This document shows, piece by piece, positions 8,823 to 16,651 of a DNA stretch of 64,000 nucleotides. The DNA is from Silvimonas soli. Lineage in GTDB: Bacteria; Pseudomonadota; Gammaproteobacteria; Burkholderiales; Chitinibacteraceae. The notes below the pieces were generated by a model. It had not been told where the DNA came from. It worked only from the letters and a program-made list of their open reading frames with translations, and ran no database searches. Each line of letters opens with the position of its first letter. The stretch's first letter is position 1. The position numbers were made by a program, and so were the translations under genes. The stretch covers positions 434,001 through 498,000 of the forward strand of contig NZ_CP106736.1 of the NCBI RefSeq assembly GCF_030035605.1, given 5' to 3'.

Positions 8823-9557
8823 TTAACTGTGCGACAGCTTGTAATTCACGTCGCAATCAGTCAGAACAATCACGCGCGGGTGGGTTTGCAGCAACGAAGC
8901 TGGCACCTGCGTCGAGATCGGGCCGTTCAGCGTGCGATCGAGGATTTCGGCTTTTTCCTGGCCTTTCACCACCAGCAGGATGGCCTTGGCGTGCAGGATG
9001 GAGCCCATGCCCATCGTCACCGCGTGAGTCGGCACTTCGTCGAGCGAATTAAAGAAGCGTTTGTTGGCTTCGCGAGTGTCTTCCTTCAGCGTTACCTTGT
9101 GGGTAAAGCGCGAAAGCTCGGTATCTGGTTCGTTAAACCCGATATGGCCGTTGTGGCCAATACCCAGCAACTGCATATCTACCGGGCCTTGCTGATACAG
9201 CGCTTCGTCGTAGCGACGACATTCGGCTTCGATATCCGGCGCATTGCCATTGGGCACGTGCGTGTTCTTCGGATCAATGTCGATGTGGTCGAACAGATTG
9301 CGCTGCATGAAGCTGCGATAGGATTCTGCGTGCGTTACCGGCAAACCCACATATTCGTCCAGATTGAACGTGCGGGTTTCCTTGAAACTGATCAAGCCTT
9401 GTTGGTACGCTTTGACCATTTCCTGGTACATGCCCACCGGTGAACCACCGGTTGCCATCCCCAAGACGGCGTTAGGGCGTCCGCGTACTACGGACATCAT
9501 CAGGTCCGCGGCGACGCGGTCCAGTTCGGCTTGATTCTTGAATTTATGCAGGATCAT
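8823..9557 (-). CDS. nagB: Glucosamine-6-phosphate deaminase
   Basis: 244 residues, the short form as in Bacillus rather than the 266-residue E. coli enzyme with its longer C-terminus. It converts glucosamine 6-phosphate to fructose 6-phosphate and ammonia. Family motifs are MATGGSPVGMY (phosphate loop), FNLDEYVGL with the catalytic Asp, the LLGIGHNGHIGFNEP segment with the catalytic His, and SILHAKAILLVVKG. The start ATG has a weak GGGAAA upstream. It sits between leuD and leuB, an odd place for amino-sugar catabolism, and is flanked by a perfect hairpin (9710-9745) upstream and the large palindrome downstream, which suggests its own transcription unit. nagE, in the same window at 45-47 kb, supplies GlcNAc 6-phosphate; nagA was not found. 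Confidence 0.95.
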   Translation of the reverse strand: MILHKFKNQAELDRVAADLMMSVVRGRPNAVLGMATGGSPVGMYQEMVKAYQQGLISFKETRTFNLDEYVGLPVTHAESYRSFMQRNLFDHIDIDPKNTHVPNGNAPDIEAECRRYDEALYQQGPVDMQLLGIGHNGHIGFNEPDTELSRFTHKVTLKEDTREANKRFFNSLDEVPTHAVTMGMGSILHAKAILLVVKGQEKAEILDRTLNGPISTQVPASLLQTHPRVIVLTDCDVNYKLSHS

Positions 9558-9709
9558 GGTTTCGTTTCCCGTGCTTATATTTTAATGAGAGTGTAAGACC
9601 TGAAACTCGAACTATAGCAACTGCCAGCAATTTGCCGCTGCCTCAGGCCAATATTACCGCCATTTTGTGTCAGTTGGCGGGCTACAAGCACCCGTTTACG
9701 ACACTGCAT

Positions 9710-9745
9710 GGCAATCCTGGCGAAATCAAATTCGCCAGGATTGCC
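9710..9745. promoter_or_regulatory. Perfect 15-bp hairpin between leuD and nagB
   Basis: GGCAATCCTGGCGAA (9710-9724) and its exact complement (9731-9745) enclose a 6-nt loop. It begins about 32 bp after the leuD stop on the minus strand. No T-run follows, so it is not a classical intrinsic terminator; it may stabilise the leuCD mRNA 3' end or act on nagB expression. Confidence 0.6.
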
Positions 9746-9776
9746 GAGGGAAACATCTGCTAAACCCTGATCTGCC

Positions 9777-10418
9777 TCAAGCGGCAAACAGCCATGGCTG
9801 GCTTTGGCGATGCTTTGCCTCGAACGCCTTGATTTCATCAGCGTGCGCCAGCGTCAGACCAATTTCATCCAGACCATTCAACAAGCAATGCTTGCGATGA
9901 CCGGTGATATCAAAGGCAAACGATGCACCAGACGGCGTAATGACCTTCTGCGCCGCCAGATCAACATTCAGCCGGTAGCCTTCAGTGGCTTGCGCTTCTG
10001 CAAATAACTGATCGACCACTTCGGTTGGCAACACAATCGGCAGCACACCGTTTTTGTAGCAGTTATTGAAGAAGATATCTGCAAAGCTTGGCGCGATCAC
10101 CGCGCGAAAACCGTAGTCTTCCAGCGCCCAGGGCGCATGTTCACGCGATGAACCACAACCAAAGTTGTCACGGGCCAGCAATACTTCAGCGCCGACATAA
10201 CGCGGATAGTTGAGTACGAAATCCGGGTTGAGCGGACGCTTGCTGTTGTCCATGCCCGGTTCGCCGTGGTCCAGATAACGCCATTCATCAAACAGGTTCG
10301 GCCCAAAGCCAGACCGTTTGATCGACTTCAGAAACTGTTTGGGGATGATGGCATCCGTATCCACATTGGCACGATCCAACGGGCAAACCAGACCGTTCAA
10401 CTGCGTAAAAGCTTTCAT
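9777..10418 (-). CDS. leuD: 3-isopropylmalate dehydratase small subunit
   Basis: 213 residues, normal for LeuD. With LeuC it forms the isopropylmalate isomerase. Typical segments are VCPLDRANVDTDAIIPKQFLK at the N-terminus, DNFGCGSSREHAPWAL near residue 80 and ADIFFNNCYKNG. AAGGA lies 7 nt before the ATG. A 38-codon lipoprotein gene separates it from leuC by 180 bp. Confidence 0.97.
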   Translation of the reverse strand: MKAFTQLNGLVCPLDRANVDTDAIIPKQFLKSIKRSGFGPNLFDEWRYLDHGEPGMDNSKRPLNPDFVLNYPRYVGAEVLLARDNFGCGSSREHAPWALEDYGFRAVIAPSFADIFFNNCYKNGVLPIVLPTEVVDQLFAEAQATEGYRLNVDLAAQKVITPSGASFAFDITGHRKHCLLNGLDEIGLTLAHADEIKAFEAKHRQSQPWLFAA

Positions 10419-10427
10419 GGCATATCC

Positions 10428-10544
10428 TTACTTGCCGTCGATCTTCTCACCCAGTTTTTGCACATCCTGACCAAAGCCATGCACGGTATTGCAACCGGCA
10501 AGGGTCAACACGGACAACATCAGCAAAACAAGCATCGATTTCAT
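10428..10544 (-). CDS. Entericidin-like small lipoprotein
   Basis: A 38-residue frame between leuC and leuD. The start MKSMLVLLMLSVLTLAGCN is a lipoprotein signal peptide with lipobox LAGC (Cys18), followed by about 20 polar residues ending KLGEKIDGK. This matches the size and pattern of the entericidin A/B family of tiny outer- or inner-membrane lipoproteins. The stop is 9 bp before the leuD start, so it is co-transcribed with leucine genes. An entericidin-like gene between leuC and leuD is, from general knowledge, common in Neisseriales and related betaproteobacteria. Function is unclear. Confidence 0.8.
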   Translation of the reverse strand: MKSMLVLLMLSVLTLAGCNTVHGFGQDVQKLGEKIDGK

Positions 10545-10599
10545 GGGTTTAAAGACTCCGCAAGATTCATAGTGAGTTAAGCCGGAGCGCTAGTGCGTC

Positions 10600-12006
10600 T
10601 CAAGCGAAGTCGCGGACATCAACAAAGTGGCCAGCAATGGCTGCAGCTGCTGCCATTTCCGGGCTAACCAGATGGGTACGCCCACCCTGCCCCTGCCGAC
10701 CTTCAAAGTTACGGTTAGAGGTAGAGGCGCAGCGCTCACCCGGTTCCAATCGGTCCGCGTTCATCGCCAGGCACATCGAGCAGCCCGGCTCACGCCATTC
10801 GAAGCCAGCCTCGGTAAAGATTTTGTCGAGGCCTTCCGCTTCAGCCTGCCTTTTTACCAGACCTGAACCTGGCACCACCATAGCGAGCTTCACATTCGCG
10901 GCTTTTTTGTGGCCCTTGGCCACCGCTGCCGCTGCGCGCAAATCTTCAATACGCGAATTGGTACAGGAACCAATAAACACCTTGTCGATATTGATCTGCT
11001 CAATCGGCGTATCTGCTTGCAGACCCATATATTGCAGTGCGCGTTCCAGACTACCGCGTTTTACCGGGTCTTCAATCAGCGCCGGATTTGGCACTTTGCC
11101 GCGCACGGTGGTGACTTGCTCTGGGGATGTACCCCAAGTCACTTGCGGTTCGATGGCGGATGCATCCAGTTCAACCACATGGTCGAACTTGGCGCCTTCA
11201 TCGGAGACCAGTGTTTTCCAGTAAGTCGTGGCTTGGTCCCATTGCGCCTCGGTTGGGGCGTACGGGCGGCCTTTGAGGTAGTCGACGGTTTTGACATCCA
11301 CCGCCACCATGCCAGCACGAGCACCGGCCTCAATCGCCATATTGCACAGGGTCATGCGCCCTTCCATCGACAAACCGCGAATGGCCGAGCCGCCAAATTC
11401 GATGGCGTAACCCGTGCCGCCAGCTGTACCGATCTTGCCGATGATTGCCAGCGCAACGTCTTTACCAGTCACGCCACGACCCAGTTCGCCTTCCACCTTA
11501 ACCAGCATGGCTTTGGATTTCTTGGCCGTCAGTGTTTGCGTTGCCAGCACGTGTTCGACTTCCGAGGTGCCGATGCCATGCGCCAGCGCGCCAAATGCGC
11601 CATGCGTGGAAGTATGGCTATCGCCACAGACCACAGTCATGCCAGGCAAGGTGGCGCCATTTTCCGGGCCAACCACGTGCACGATGCCTTGACGCAAATC
11701 CTTGAACGGGAAGTACGCCAGCGCACCGAAATGCTTGATATTGGCGTCCAGCGTTTCAACTTGCAGGCGCGAGATCGGATCCTTGATGCCTTCGTCCCAA
11801 TGATCGGTCGGGGTGTTGTGGTCAGCCGTGGCCACTACCGAATCCACCCGCCAAGGCTTGCGCCCGGCCAGTGTCAGGCCTTCAAAGGCTTGCGGGCTGG
11901 TCACTTCATGCACCAGGTGGCGATCAATATAGATAAGACAGGTGCCGTCTTCCGACTCATGCACCACGTGGGACTGCCAGAGTTTGTCGTAAAGCGTCTG
12001 TGCCAT
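10600..12006 (-). CDS. leuC: 3-isopropylmalate dehydratase large subunit
   Basis: 468 residues, full length. It binds the [4Fe-4S] cluster of isopropylmalate isomerase. Cluster cysteines are visible in GSCTNSRIEDLRAA (about residue 345) and CSMCLAMN (about 407-410); CGDSHTSTHGAFGALAHGIG and NPALIEDP are further family motifs. It is the first gene of the leucine cluster and is divergent from the XRE/MmyB-type regulator, with 187 bp between the two starts. Confidence 0.97.
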   Translation of the reverse strand: MAQTLYDKLWQSHVVHESEDGTCLIYIDRHLVHEVTSPQAFEGLTLAGRKPWRVDSVVATADHNTPTDHWDEGIKDPISRLQVETLDANIKHFGALAYFPFKDLRQGIVHVVGPENGATLPGMTVVCGDSHTSTHGAFGALAHGIGTSEVEHVLATQTLTAKKSKAMLVKVEGELGRGVTGKDVALAIIGKIGTAGGTGYAIEFGGSAIRGLSMEGRMTLCNMAIEAGARAGMVAVDVKTVDYLKGRPYAPTEAQWDQATTYWKTLVSDEGAKFDHVVELDASAIEPQVTWGTSPEQVTTVRGKVPNPALIEDPVKRGSLERALQYMGLQADTPIEQINIDKVFIGSCTNSRIEDLRAAAAVAKGHKKAANVKLAMVVPGSGLVKRQAEAEGLDKIFTEAGFEWREPGCSMCLAMNADRLEPGERCASTSNRNFEGRQGQGGRTHLVSPEMAAAAAIAGHFVDVRDFA

Positions 12007-12152
12007 TTATGTCATCCCGATTGCGCCCTTGCCAAGTCGATTTGCAAGAACTGGGTTGGTAGTCAGCCCCCTGAATTGGCAGGCGGCCGACCGGATTAAT
12101 CTGGTTACGGAGTACAGCTTAGGAGTTTCGATTTGCGCTAACAAGCCAGGCA

Positions 12153-12168
12153 TTTATACTGGTATAAA
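12153..12168. promoter_or_regulatory. Palindromic operator candidate upstream of XRE regulator
   Basis: TTTATACTGGTATAAA: perfect 7-bp arms around a TG centre, 25 bp before the regulator ATG. A partial copy (ACTGGTA) recurs at 12174-12180. A site this close to the start suits autoregulation; it could also affect leuC, which starts 147 bp away on the other strand. Confidence 0.5.
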
Positions 12169-12193
12169 TACTAACTGGTAACAGGATGATGCA

Positions 12194-12979
12194 ATGTCTA
12201 TCCGTCGCAAAGAACTGGGCGAGTTCCTGAACGCGCTGCGCCAGAAATGCGAGCCTGCCGCGTTTGGTTTTCCAGTCGGGCAACGCCGCCGTACTCAAGG
12301 GTTACGCCGCGAAGAAGTCGCCCAACTGGCCGATATCAGCCCCACCTGGTACACCTGGATTGAACAAGGCCGCGAGATCAGCGTTTCCGGCAAAGCATTG
12401 CACCGACTGGCGCAGGCCATGCGGCTGGATAAAACCCAACGCGCTTATCTATTTGAGTTGGCAGGCCAGCGCGATATCCAACCCGGCACCGCCGAACTGG
12501 AAACCACCCCGCCGTTTCTGCAGCAGATTGTTGACGATTTTCGCATGCCAGCCTACGTGATGGGGCGCTATTGGGACATGCTGGCCTGGAATGCCGCTGC
12601 TGCCGACTTGTTTGGGGACTGGCTGGATGCTGATCGCGCACCCAACCTGCTGCGTTTTGTGTTCGCGGACCCGCAAGCGCGCACACTGGTAGAGGATTGG
12701 GAATCACGTGCACAACGACTGGTGGCTGAGTTTCGAGCCGATAGCCGTGATCAACTGGAAGACGCGGTTCTGATGCAGCTGATAGATAGTCTGCATCAGG
12801 CCAGCCCGGAATTTGCTACTTACTGGAAACGCTATGATGTTCTGGAACGACACGGTGGATTGCGCGGGTTCAATCACCCGGTGCATGGGCATATGAACTT
12901 GAGCCAGGTCACTTTTCAGTTGGTGGATCAGGATCATCTCAAGCTGGTGTTACTCACCCGCACACCCGAGCCTGAGTAA
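12194..12979 (+). CDS. XRE-family transcriptional regulator with MmyB-type ligand-binding domain
   Basis: 261 residues. The N-terminal helix-turn-helix (about 20-85; RRTQGLRREEVAQLADISPTW is split over the recognition helix) is the form paired with the MmyB/PAS-like C-terminal domain (about 105-255; MGRYWDMLAWNAAAADLFGDW). Regulators of this type often control adjacent oxidoreductases or transporters and bind small hydrophobic ligands; the ligand here is unknown. It is divergent from leuC and followed by the barnase gene, which has its own promoter. The preceding palindrome suggests autoregulation. Confidence 0.88.
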   Translation: MSIRRKELGEFLNALRQKCEPAAFGFPVGQRRRTQGLRREEVAQLADISPTWYTWIEQGREISVSGKALHRLAQAMRLDKTQRAYLFELAGQRDIQPGTAELETTPPFLQQIVDDFRMPAYVMGRYWDMLAWNAAAADLFGDWLDADRAPNLLRFVFADPQARTLVEDWESRAQRLVAEFRADSRDQLEDAVLMQLIDSLHQASPEFATYWKRYDVLERHGGLRGFNHPVHGHMNLSQVTFQLVDQDHLKLVLLTRTPEPE

Positions 12980-13003
12980 ACCGATCACCGCTGAATGATC
13001 ACT

Positions 13004-13032
13004 TTGACCTGGACCATTCGACTATCCATAAT
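13004..13032 (+). promoter_or_regulatory. Sigma-70 type promoter for the barnase gene
   Basis: TTGACC (13004-13009), a 17-bp spacer and CATAAT (13027-13032) lie 42 bp before the RNase ATG. This is a near-consensus promoter; the expected start point falls in the tandem repeat that follows directly. Confidence 0.6.
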
Positions 13033-13034
13033 CA

Positions 13035-13062
13035 GACGTCACTACTTGGACGTCACTACTTG
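13035..13062 (+). repeat. Exact tandem duplication of a 14-bp unit in the barnase leader
   Basis: GACGTCACTACTTG occurs twice head to tail without a mismatch. Each unit starts with the palindromic hexamer GACGTC. The array begins two bases after the -10 hexamer and ends 11 bp before the ATG. It could be a tandem operator or a recent slippage duplication. Confidence 0.75.
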
Positions 13063-13073
13063 CGGGCTTACTC

Positions 13074-13508
13074 ATGCGCTTTCTTGTTTCGTTATTCCTG
13101 GCGGGCTTGTGTGGTTCAGCAATGGCAGCGCCGTCCTGCAATCAGGTAGTGCAGGATCTGAACCAACGCATCAGCCCCAAGGTAGATGCAACGCAGTTGG
13201 CACAAACACTTGGCGCGCTGGCCCAAACCGGGCGCTTGCCTGATAGCTATGTCACCAAGCGCGCAGCAGAAAATGCCGGTTGGCGACCGGGCAGCAATCT
13301 GTGGCAAACCCAGCCGGGAAAGTCCATAGGTGGCGATCGCTTTGGTAACTACGAACACCGTTTGCCCAATGGCCAATATAAAGAAGCTGATCTGGATTAT
13401 CGCGGCGGCAAGCGCGGTGCCAAACGGCTAATCTTTGGCAATGATGGTCGCCGTTATGTCACGGTCGATCATTATCAAACCTTTACCGAGGTACCGGCAT
13501 GTCAGTAA
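13074..13508 (+). CDS. Secreted barnase-like ribonuclease
   Basis: 144 residues with a Sec signal peptide (cleavage likely after AMA, residue 18). The mature protein is a microbial RNase N1/T1-fold enzyme closely patterned on barnase: the general base Glu104 in YKEADLDY, Arg118, and the general acid His133 in TVDHYQTFTEV correspond to barnase Glu73, Arg87 and His102 at exactly matching spacings (14 and 29 residues). It should cleave single-stranded RNA outside the cytoplasm. Two cysteines (Cys22 and Cys143) could form a disulfide. The gene overlaps the barstar gene by 10 bp, so enzyme and inhibitor are made together. Confidence 0.93.
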   Translation: MRFLVSLFLAGLCGSAMAAPSCNQVVQDLNQRISPKVDATQLAQTLGALAQTGRLPDSYVTKRAAENAGWRPGSNLWQTQPGKSIGGDRFGNYEHRLPNGQYKEADLDYRGGKRGAKRLIFGNDGRRYVTVDHYQTFTEVPACQ

Positions 13509-13783
13509 AGAAACCAACCCTAGTGACGCTGACCCATATCCATAAAATGGACGATGTATACGACCAGTTCAGCGCCCAACTCGCCCTGCCCGACTACTTT
13601 GGTCGCAATCTGGATGCGCTTTACGACGTGTTGACCTCAGACGTAGCCGGCCCTCTGCAAATTGTCTGGCATGGCGCAAAAACCGCAGAAGGCCACCTCG
13701 GGCATGAGCACTACGCAGCGCTGCTGGCAGTGTTTGATGATGTGGGTGAAGAACGCGACGATCTGGAAGTGATCCTTTCCTAG
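13499..13783 (+). CDS. Barstar-family ribonuclease inhibitor
   Basis: 94 residues. The key binding helix reads YFGRNLDALYDVL (residues 33-45), with Asp39 and Asp43 in the positions of barstar Asp35 and Asp39 that plug the barnase active site. The C-terminus DDLEVILS matches the last barstar strand. There is no signal peptide, as expected for a cytoplasmic immunity protein that guards against unexported enzyme. It overlaps the RNase gene by 10 bp and is followed by a terminator. Confidence 0.93.
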   Translation: MSVKKPTLVTLTHIHKMDDVYDQFSAQLALPDYFGRNLDALYDVLTSDVAGPLQIVWHGAKTAEGHLGHEHYAALLAVFDDVGEERDDLEVILS

Positions 13784-13828
13784 CCGTCCTCTGCCTTCAG
13801 GCCGAACATAAATAATCGGCAAAACGAA

Positions 13829-13858
13829 AACGCCAATCTGCGGTTACGGATTGGCGTT
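13829..13858. terminator. Bidirectional terminator after barstar
   Basis: A 10-bp perfect stem (AACGCCAATC / GATTGGCGTT) with flanking A- and T-rich runs (GTTTGTTTT on the plus strand, TTTTCGTTTTG on the minus strand). It closes the barnase-barstar unit and the convergent DUF455 gene. Confidence 0.85.
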
Positions 13859-13927
13859 TGTTTTGGTGAAGCTGTATTGGCAAGTGGCGGCCAAGCAGTG
13901 AGCCCTTCCCCGCGCCTGCAACCCGGT

Positions 13928-14713
13928 TCAGCTCTGCAGCGACTCAATCAGCGCCAGTTCCTCATCACTAAAACCCGCTTCACGCCGCGCCGCATGATTC
14001 AACGCACCGGGATATGCCGGCACCGCGTAATCCCGTAACAGGCTGACAAATGTGGCCACCGGCTCCAGCCCGCGCTGTTCGCAGCACCAGTGATACCACC
14101 TGTTACCGATCTGCACGTGTCCAATCTCGTCGCGCAAAATCACATCGAGAATTTTTGCTGCCTGACGATCCCCCACCGACCATAACTTGGCGCGGATACC
14201 GGGAGTCACATCCAGCCCGCGCGCTTCCAGAATGCGCGGAACCAGCGCCATGCGGACCATTACATCGTGATCTGTGCGTAACGCCATATCCCACAGGCCG
14301 TTATGTGCGGGAAAGTCACCGTAATCAAAGCCGGATTTCTGTAGGTAATCGCGCAACAAGGTGAAATGCAGTGCCTCTTCTTTCGCCACCTGCAGCCAGT
14401 CTTCGTAGTAAGCCAAAGGCATTTCGCGAAAACGATATATGGCATCAAGCGCAAGGTTCACCGCATTGAATTCAATATGCGCCAGCGCATGTAACAGCGC
14501 CGCCCTTCCTTCTATCGAACCCAACCCACGCTTGGGTACTTCCTTGGGAGAAATGAGGATGGGTTTCGGCGGGCGGCCCGGCTCTGCCAATCGACGCGGT
14601 TCCGGGCTGATTGGCATGGGCGCCATTGCGACGATCCCGTTGAGCAGCGCAATTTTTTCATCTGGATCAAATGCCAGCAGCGCAGTTTCAACCGAAGTAA
14701 GTGAATTTGACAT
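13928..14713 (-). CDS. DUF455 family ferritin-like protein
   Basis: 261 residues. The core (about 70-215) has helix motifs with carboxylate and histidine metal ligands: Glu81 in HIEFNAVNLALD, Glu113/His116 in EEALHF, and Glu196/His199 in DEIGHVQIG. This is the ferritin-like DUF455 family, for which a di-iron centre is expected but no reaction is established. The N-terminal 60 residues are proline-rich. It is a single-gene unit between the shared terminator and a divergent small XRE gene. Confidence 0.88.
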   Translation of the reverse strand: MSNSLTSVETALLAFDPDEKIALLNGIVAMAPMPISPEPRRLAEPGRPPKPILISPKEVPKRGLGSIEGRAALLHALAHIEFNAVNLALDAIYRFREMPLAYYEDWLQVAKEEALHFTLLRDYLQKSGFDYGDFPAHNGLWDMALRTDHDVMVRMALVPRILEARGLDVTPGIRAKLWSVGDRQAAKILDVILRDEIGHVQIGNRWYHWCCEQRGLEPVATFVSLLRDYAVPAYPGALNHAARREAGFSDEELALIESLQS

Positions 14714-14867
14714 TTCTCATTATTATCAACAAGTTCCGATCAACAATCCGTGATTAATCACAAAGCAAAAACCGGAATAGTCACGTATTCCTACGCTTAG
14801 ATGGCGATAAGATGACGGCAACATAGTTTTTTAGCCATCCAGCATGGCAACTTAAAGGAGGCCCACC

Positions 14868-15191
14868 ATGGCGAACAATACAGTTAACCCACGGGAAATC
14901 CGCCGCCAGCTCGGAATGAATCAACAGGAATTCTGGAGCAAGATCGGTGTAACCCAAAGTGGCGGTTCACGCTACGAAAGCGGCCGCAACATGCCGCGTC
15001 CGGTACGTGAATTGCTGCGCGTAGTACATATTGAGCAAATCAATCTGGAAGAACTCAATCGCGAAGACCATCAGGTCATGCGTTATCTGCGTGAGTACAA
15101 ACCAGAATTGCTTGAAACATTGCGTGCCGCAGCGCGAGAACGTGAAAAGCATCAATCCCGTTTTACCATGTCGAGCATGCTGGCCAGGTAA
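14868..15191 (+). CDS. Small XRE-type helix-turn-helix protein
   Basis: 107 residues. The helix-turn-helix is at about 8-35 (REIRRQLGMNQQEFWSKIGV). The middle (RNMPRPVRELLRVVHIEQINL) is a conserved stretch of a small regulator family that is widespread in betaproteobacteria. A perfect AAAGGAGG ribosome site lies 6 nt before the ATG. Its targets are unknown. It faces the radical SAM gene, with 24 bp between the stops. Confidence 0.85.
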   Translation: MANNTVNPREIRRQLGMNQQEFWSKIGVTQSGGSRYESGRNMPRPVRELLRVVHIEQINLEELNREDHQVMRYLREYKPELLETLRAAAREREKHQSRFTMSSMLAR

Positions 15192-15215
15192 ATCGCCAGC
15201 TGCCAGCAAGGCAGA

Positions 15216-16082
15216 CTAAATGCTCAGCTTTACCACAAGACCCTGTGCTTCGATTCGTTCGGCCAGGGTCTTCATCCATTCTGCGGGCGCTGCACGCAAG
15301 CGATCTGCCTCCGGTTGCATGGATGGCCGTGCCAGACCATACAACAACACCCCACGCAAATCCCCCGCCTGCGCCTTTGCTTCCCGCAAAAACGCCAGAT
15401 AAGCCTCGACTTCTGCATCGTCTGGCAAGGCGCCATCCAGTTCAAACATGCATGTCTGTAACCACGTCGCACAGCGCCGCGAAGCTTCGACCAGATGCCG
15501 TAGCACAGCTGCGCGATTCAACTGCACCTGGTTGACCAAAGCAAATCCATCCTGCGGCGCGCGATCGACCTTGAACCACACTTCGCCATTGATGCGGCCC
15601 ATATGCTCCAGCACGGCTAGCGCTTCAGGCTTGTACAACTGGCTGCCATTGGTGATCAGTACCACCTTGATCTGGCCCAGCAGACCAAAGACTTGCAGTT
15701 GCTGCTCCACGATGACCAGCGCCTGGCCAAATTCATGGCTCATGGTCGGCTCGCCATTGCCAGAGAAAGCAATGTCGTTCAACCGCTGCAGTTCTGGCGG
15801 CACGCGTTGTGCCATGAAATCACCATCAACAATCTGATGCAGCATGGCCGCCAGTTCGTCTTCAAGCTGCTCAAGCGCAATGGGGGGCGGGCCGCCGCGC
15901 TTCAGATCCGGGACTTGGCAATACAGGCAACGCCAGTTGCAGGCGTTGTTCGGATTGAGATTGATGCCGATCGAGACCCCGCCAGCACGCCGCGATACCA
16001 CGGGATAAACATAGGTAAAGCCCGCGCTGTCGCGGGCGTGATCGTTCACCCGCAACATGCGGACTGGCACAAAATCAGGCAT
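15216..16082 (-). CDS. Radical SAM protein
   Basis: 288 residues. The CX3CX2C cluster motif is at Cys48, Cys52 and Cys55 (CNWRCLYC), preceded by GINLNPNNA. A glycine-rich SAM-contact region follows (ISFSGNGEPT-like, seen as IAFSGNGEPTMS near residue 113). It resembles radical SAM proteins annotated only at family level, so the substrate is unknown. The start overlaps the end of the universal stress gene by 8 bp, indicating co-transcription. Confidence 0.85.
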   Translation of the reverse strand: MPDFVPVRMLRVNDHARDSAGFTYVYPVVSRRAGGVSIGINLNPNNACNWRCLYCQVPDLKRGGPPPIALEQLEDELAAMLHQIVDGDFMAQRVPPELQRLNDIAFSGNGEPTMSHEFGQALVIVEQQLQVFGLLGQIKVVLITNGSQLYKPEALAVLEHMGRINGEVWFKVDRAPQDGFALVNQVQLNRAAVLRHLVEASRRCATWLQTCMFELDGALPDDAEVEAYLAFLREAKAQAGDLRGVLLYGLARPSMQPEADRLRAAPAEWMKTLAERIEAQGLVVKLSI

Positions 16083-16527
16083 TGGGTTTGGCTCTTACCA
16101 GCAAGATTGGCACTGCTGTATGGCGCATGACGCCCTCGGCGACGCTCCCCAGCAGTAAATGGGTCAGGCCACTGTAGCCATGCGTGCCCATGACGATCAC
16201 GTCGGCTTTCCATTCTGCCGCATCGTCCACAATGGCGCGGGCCAGGTTGCCGCCCCATGCTTCAAGCAAACCTGCCTCGCAATTGACGTTCTGCTGTTTA
16301 AGGATATCGGCATATCTAGCCAATAACTGTTCACCACTCTTACGCAGGGCATCCTGAAGTTGCGGAACATCAAGAAACTCGTTCGCACTCCATGCGAACT
16401 GCGCCAGATCAATAACGTGTACCAGGCGCACTAGCGCCTTCTGATCAATCGCAAAGCGAATCGACTCGCGTAGCGCTGTGGCACTCGTATTGCTGTCATC
16501 TACCGGAACAAGAATGCGCTGATACAT
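16075..16527 (-). CDS. Universal stress protein, UspA family
   Basis: 150 residues. The N-terminus MYQRILVPVDDSNTS and the C-terminal ATP-binding motif GTHGYSGLTHLLLGSVAEGVMRH (read in two parts, 115-138) are the family hallmarks; the G-x2-G-x9-G(S) pattern predicts ATP binding. AGGAGGC lies about 6 nt before the ATG. It is the first gene of a two-gene unit with the radical SAM protein. Confidence 0.93.
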   Translation of the reverse strand: MYQRILVPVDDSNTSATALRESIRFAIDQKALVRLVHVIDLAQFAWSANEFLDVPQLQDALRKSGEQLLARYADILKQQNVNCEAGLLEAWGGNLARAIVDDAAEWKADVIVMGTHGYSGLTHLLLGSVAEGVMRHTAVPILLVRAKPNA

Positions 16528-16651
16528 GGTGCCTCCTTAAACATGAATTCGAACGGTAATACAAGTTTAGCAGATCGTGTCTGGCCGGTTGCGGGGCCTC
16601 ATGCATGCGAATACACTCAATTCGCATGTAAATTTTGCCGTTTATTGAGAC

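Noticed and set aside
10909..12099. 396-codon open frame on the plus strand opposite leuC
   Set aside because: Antisense shadow; leuC motifs on the minus strand are complete.
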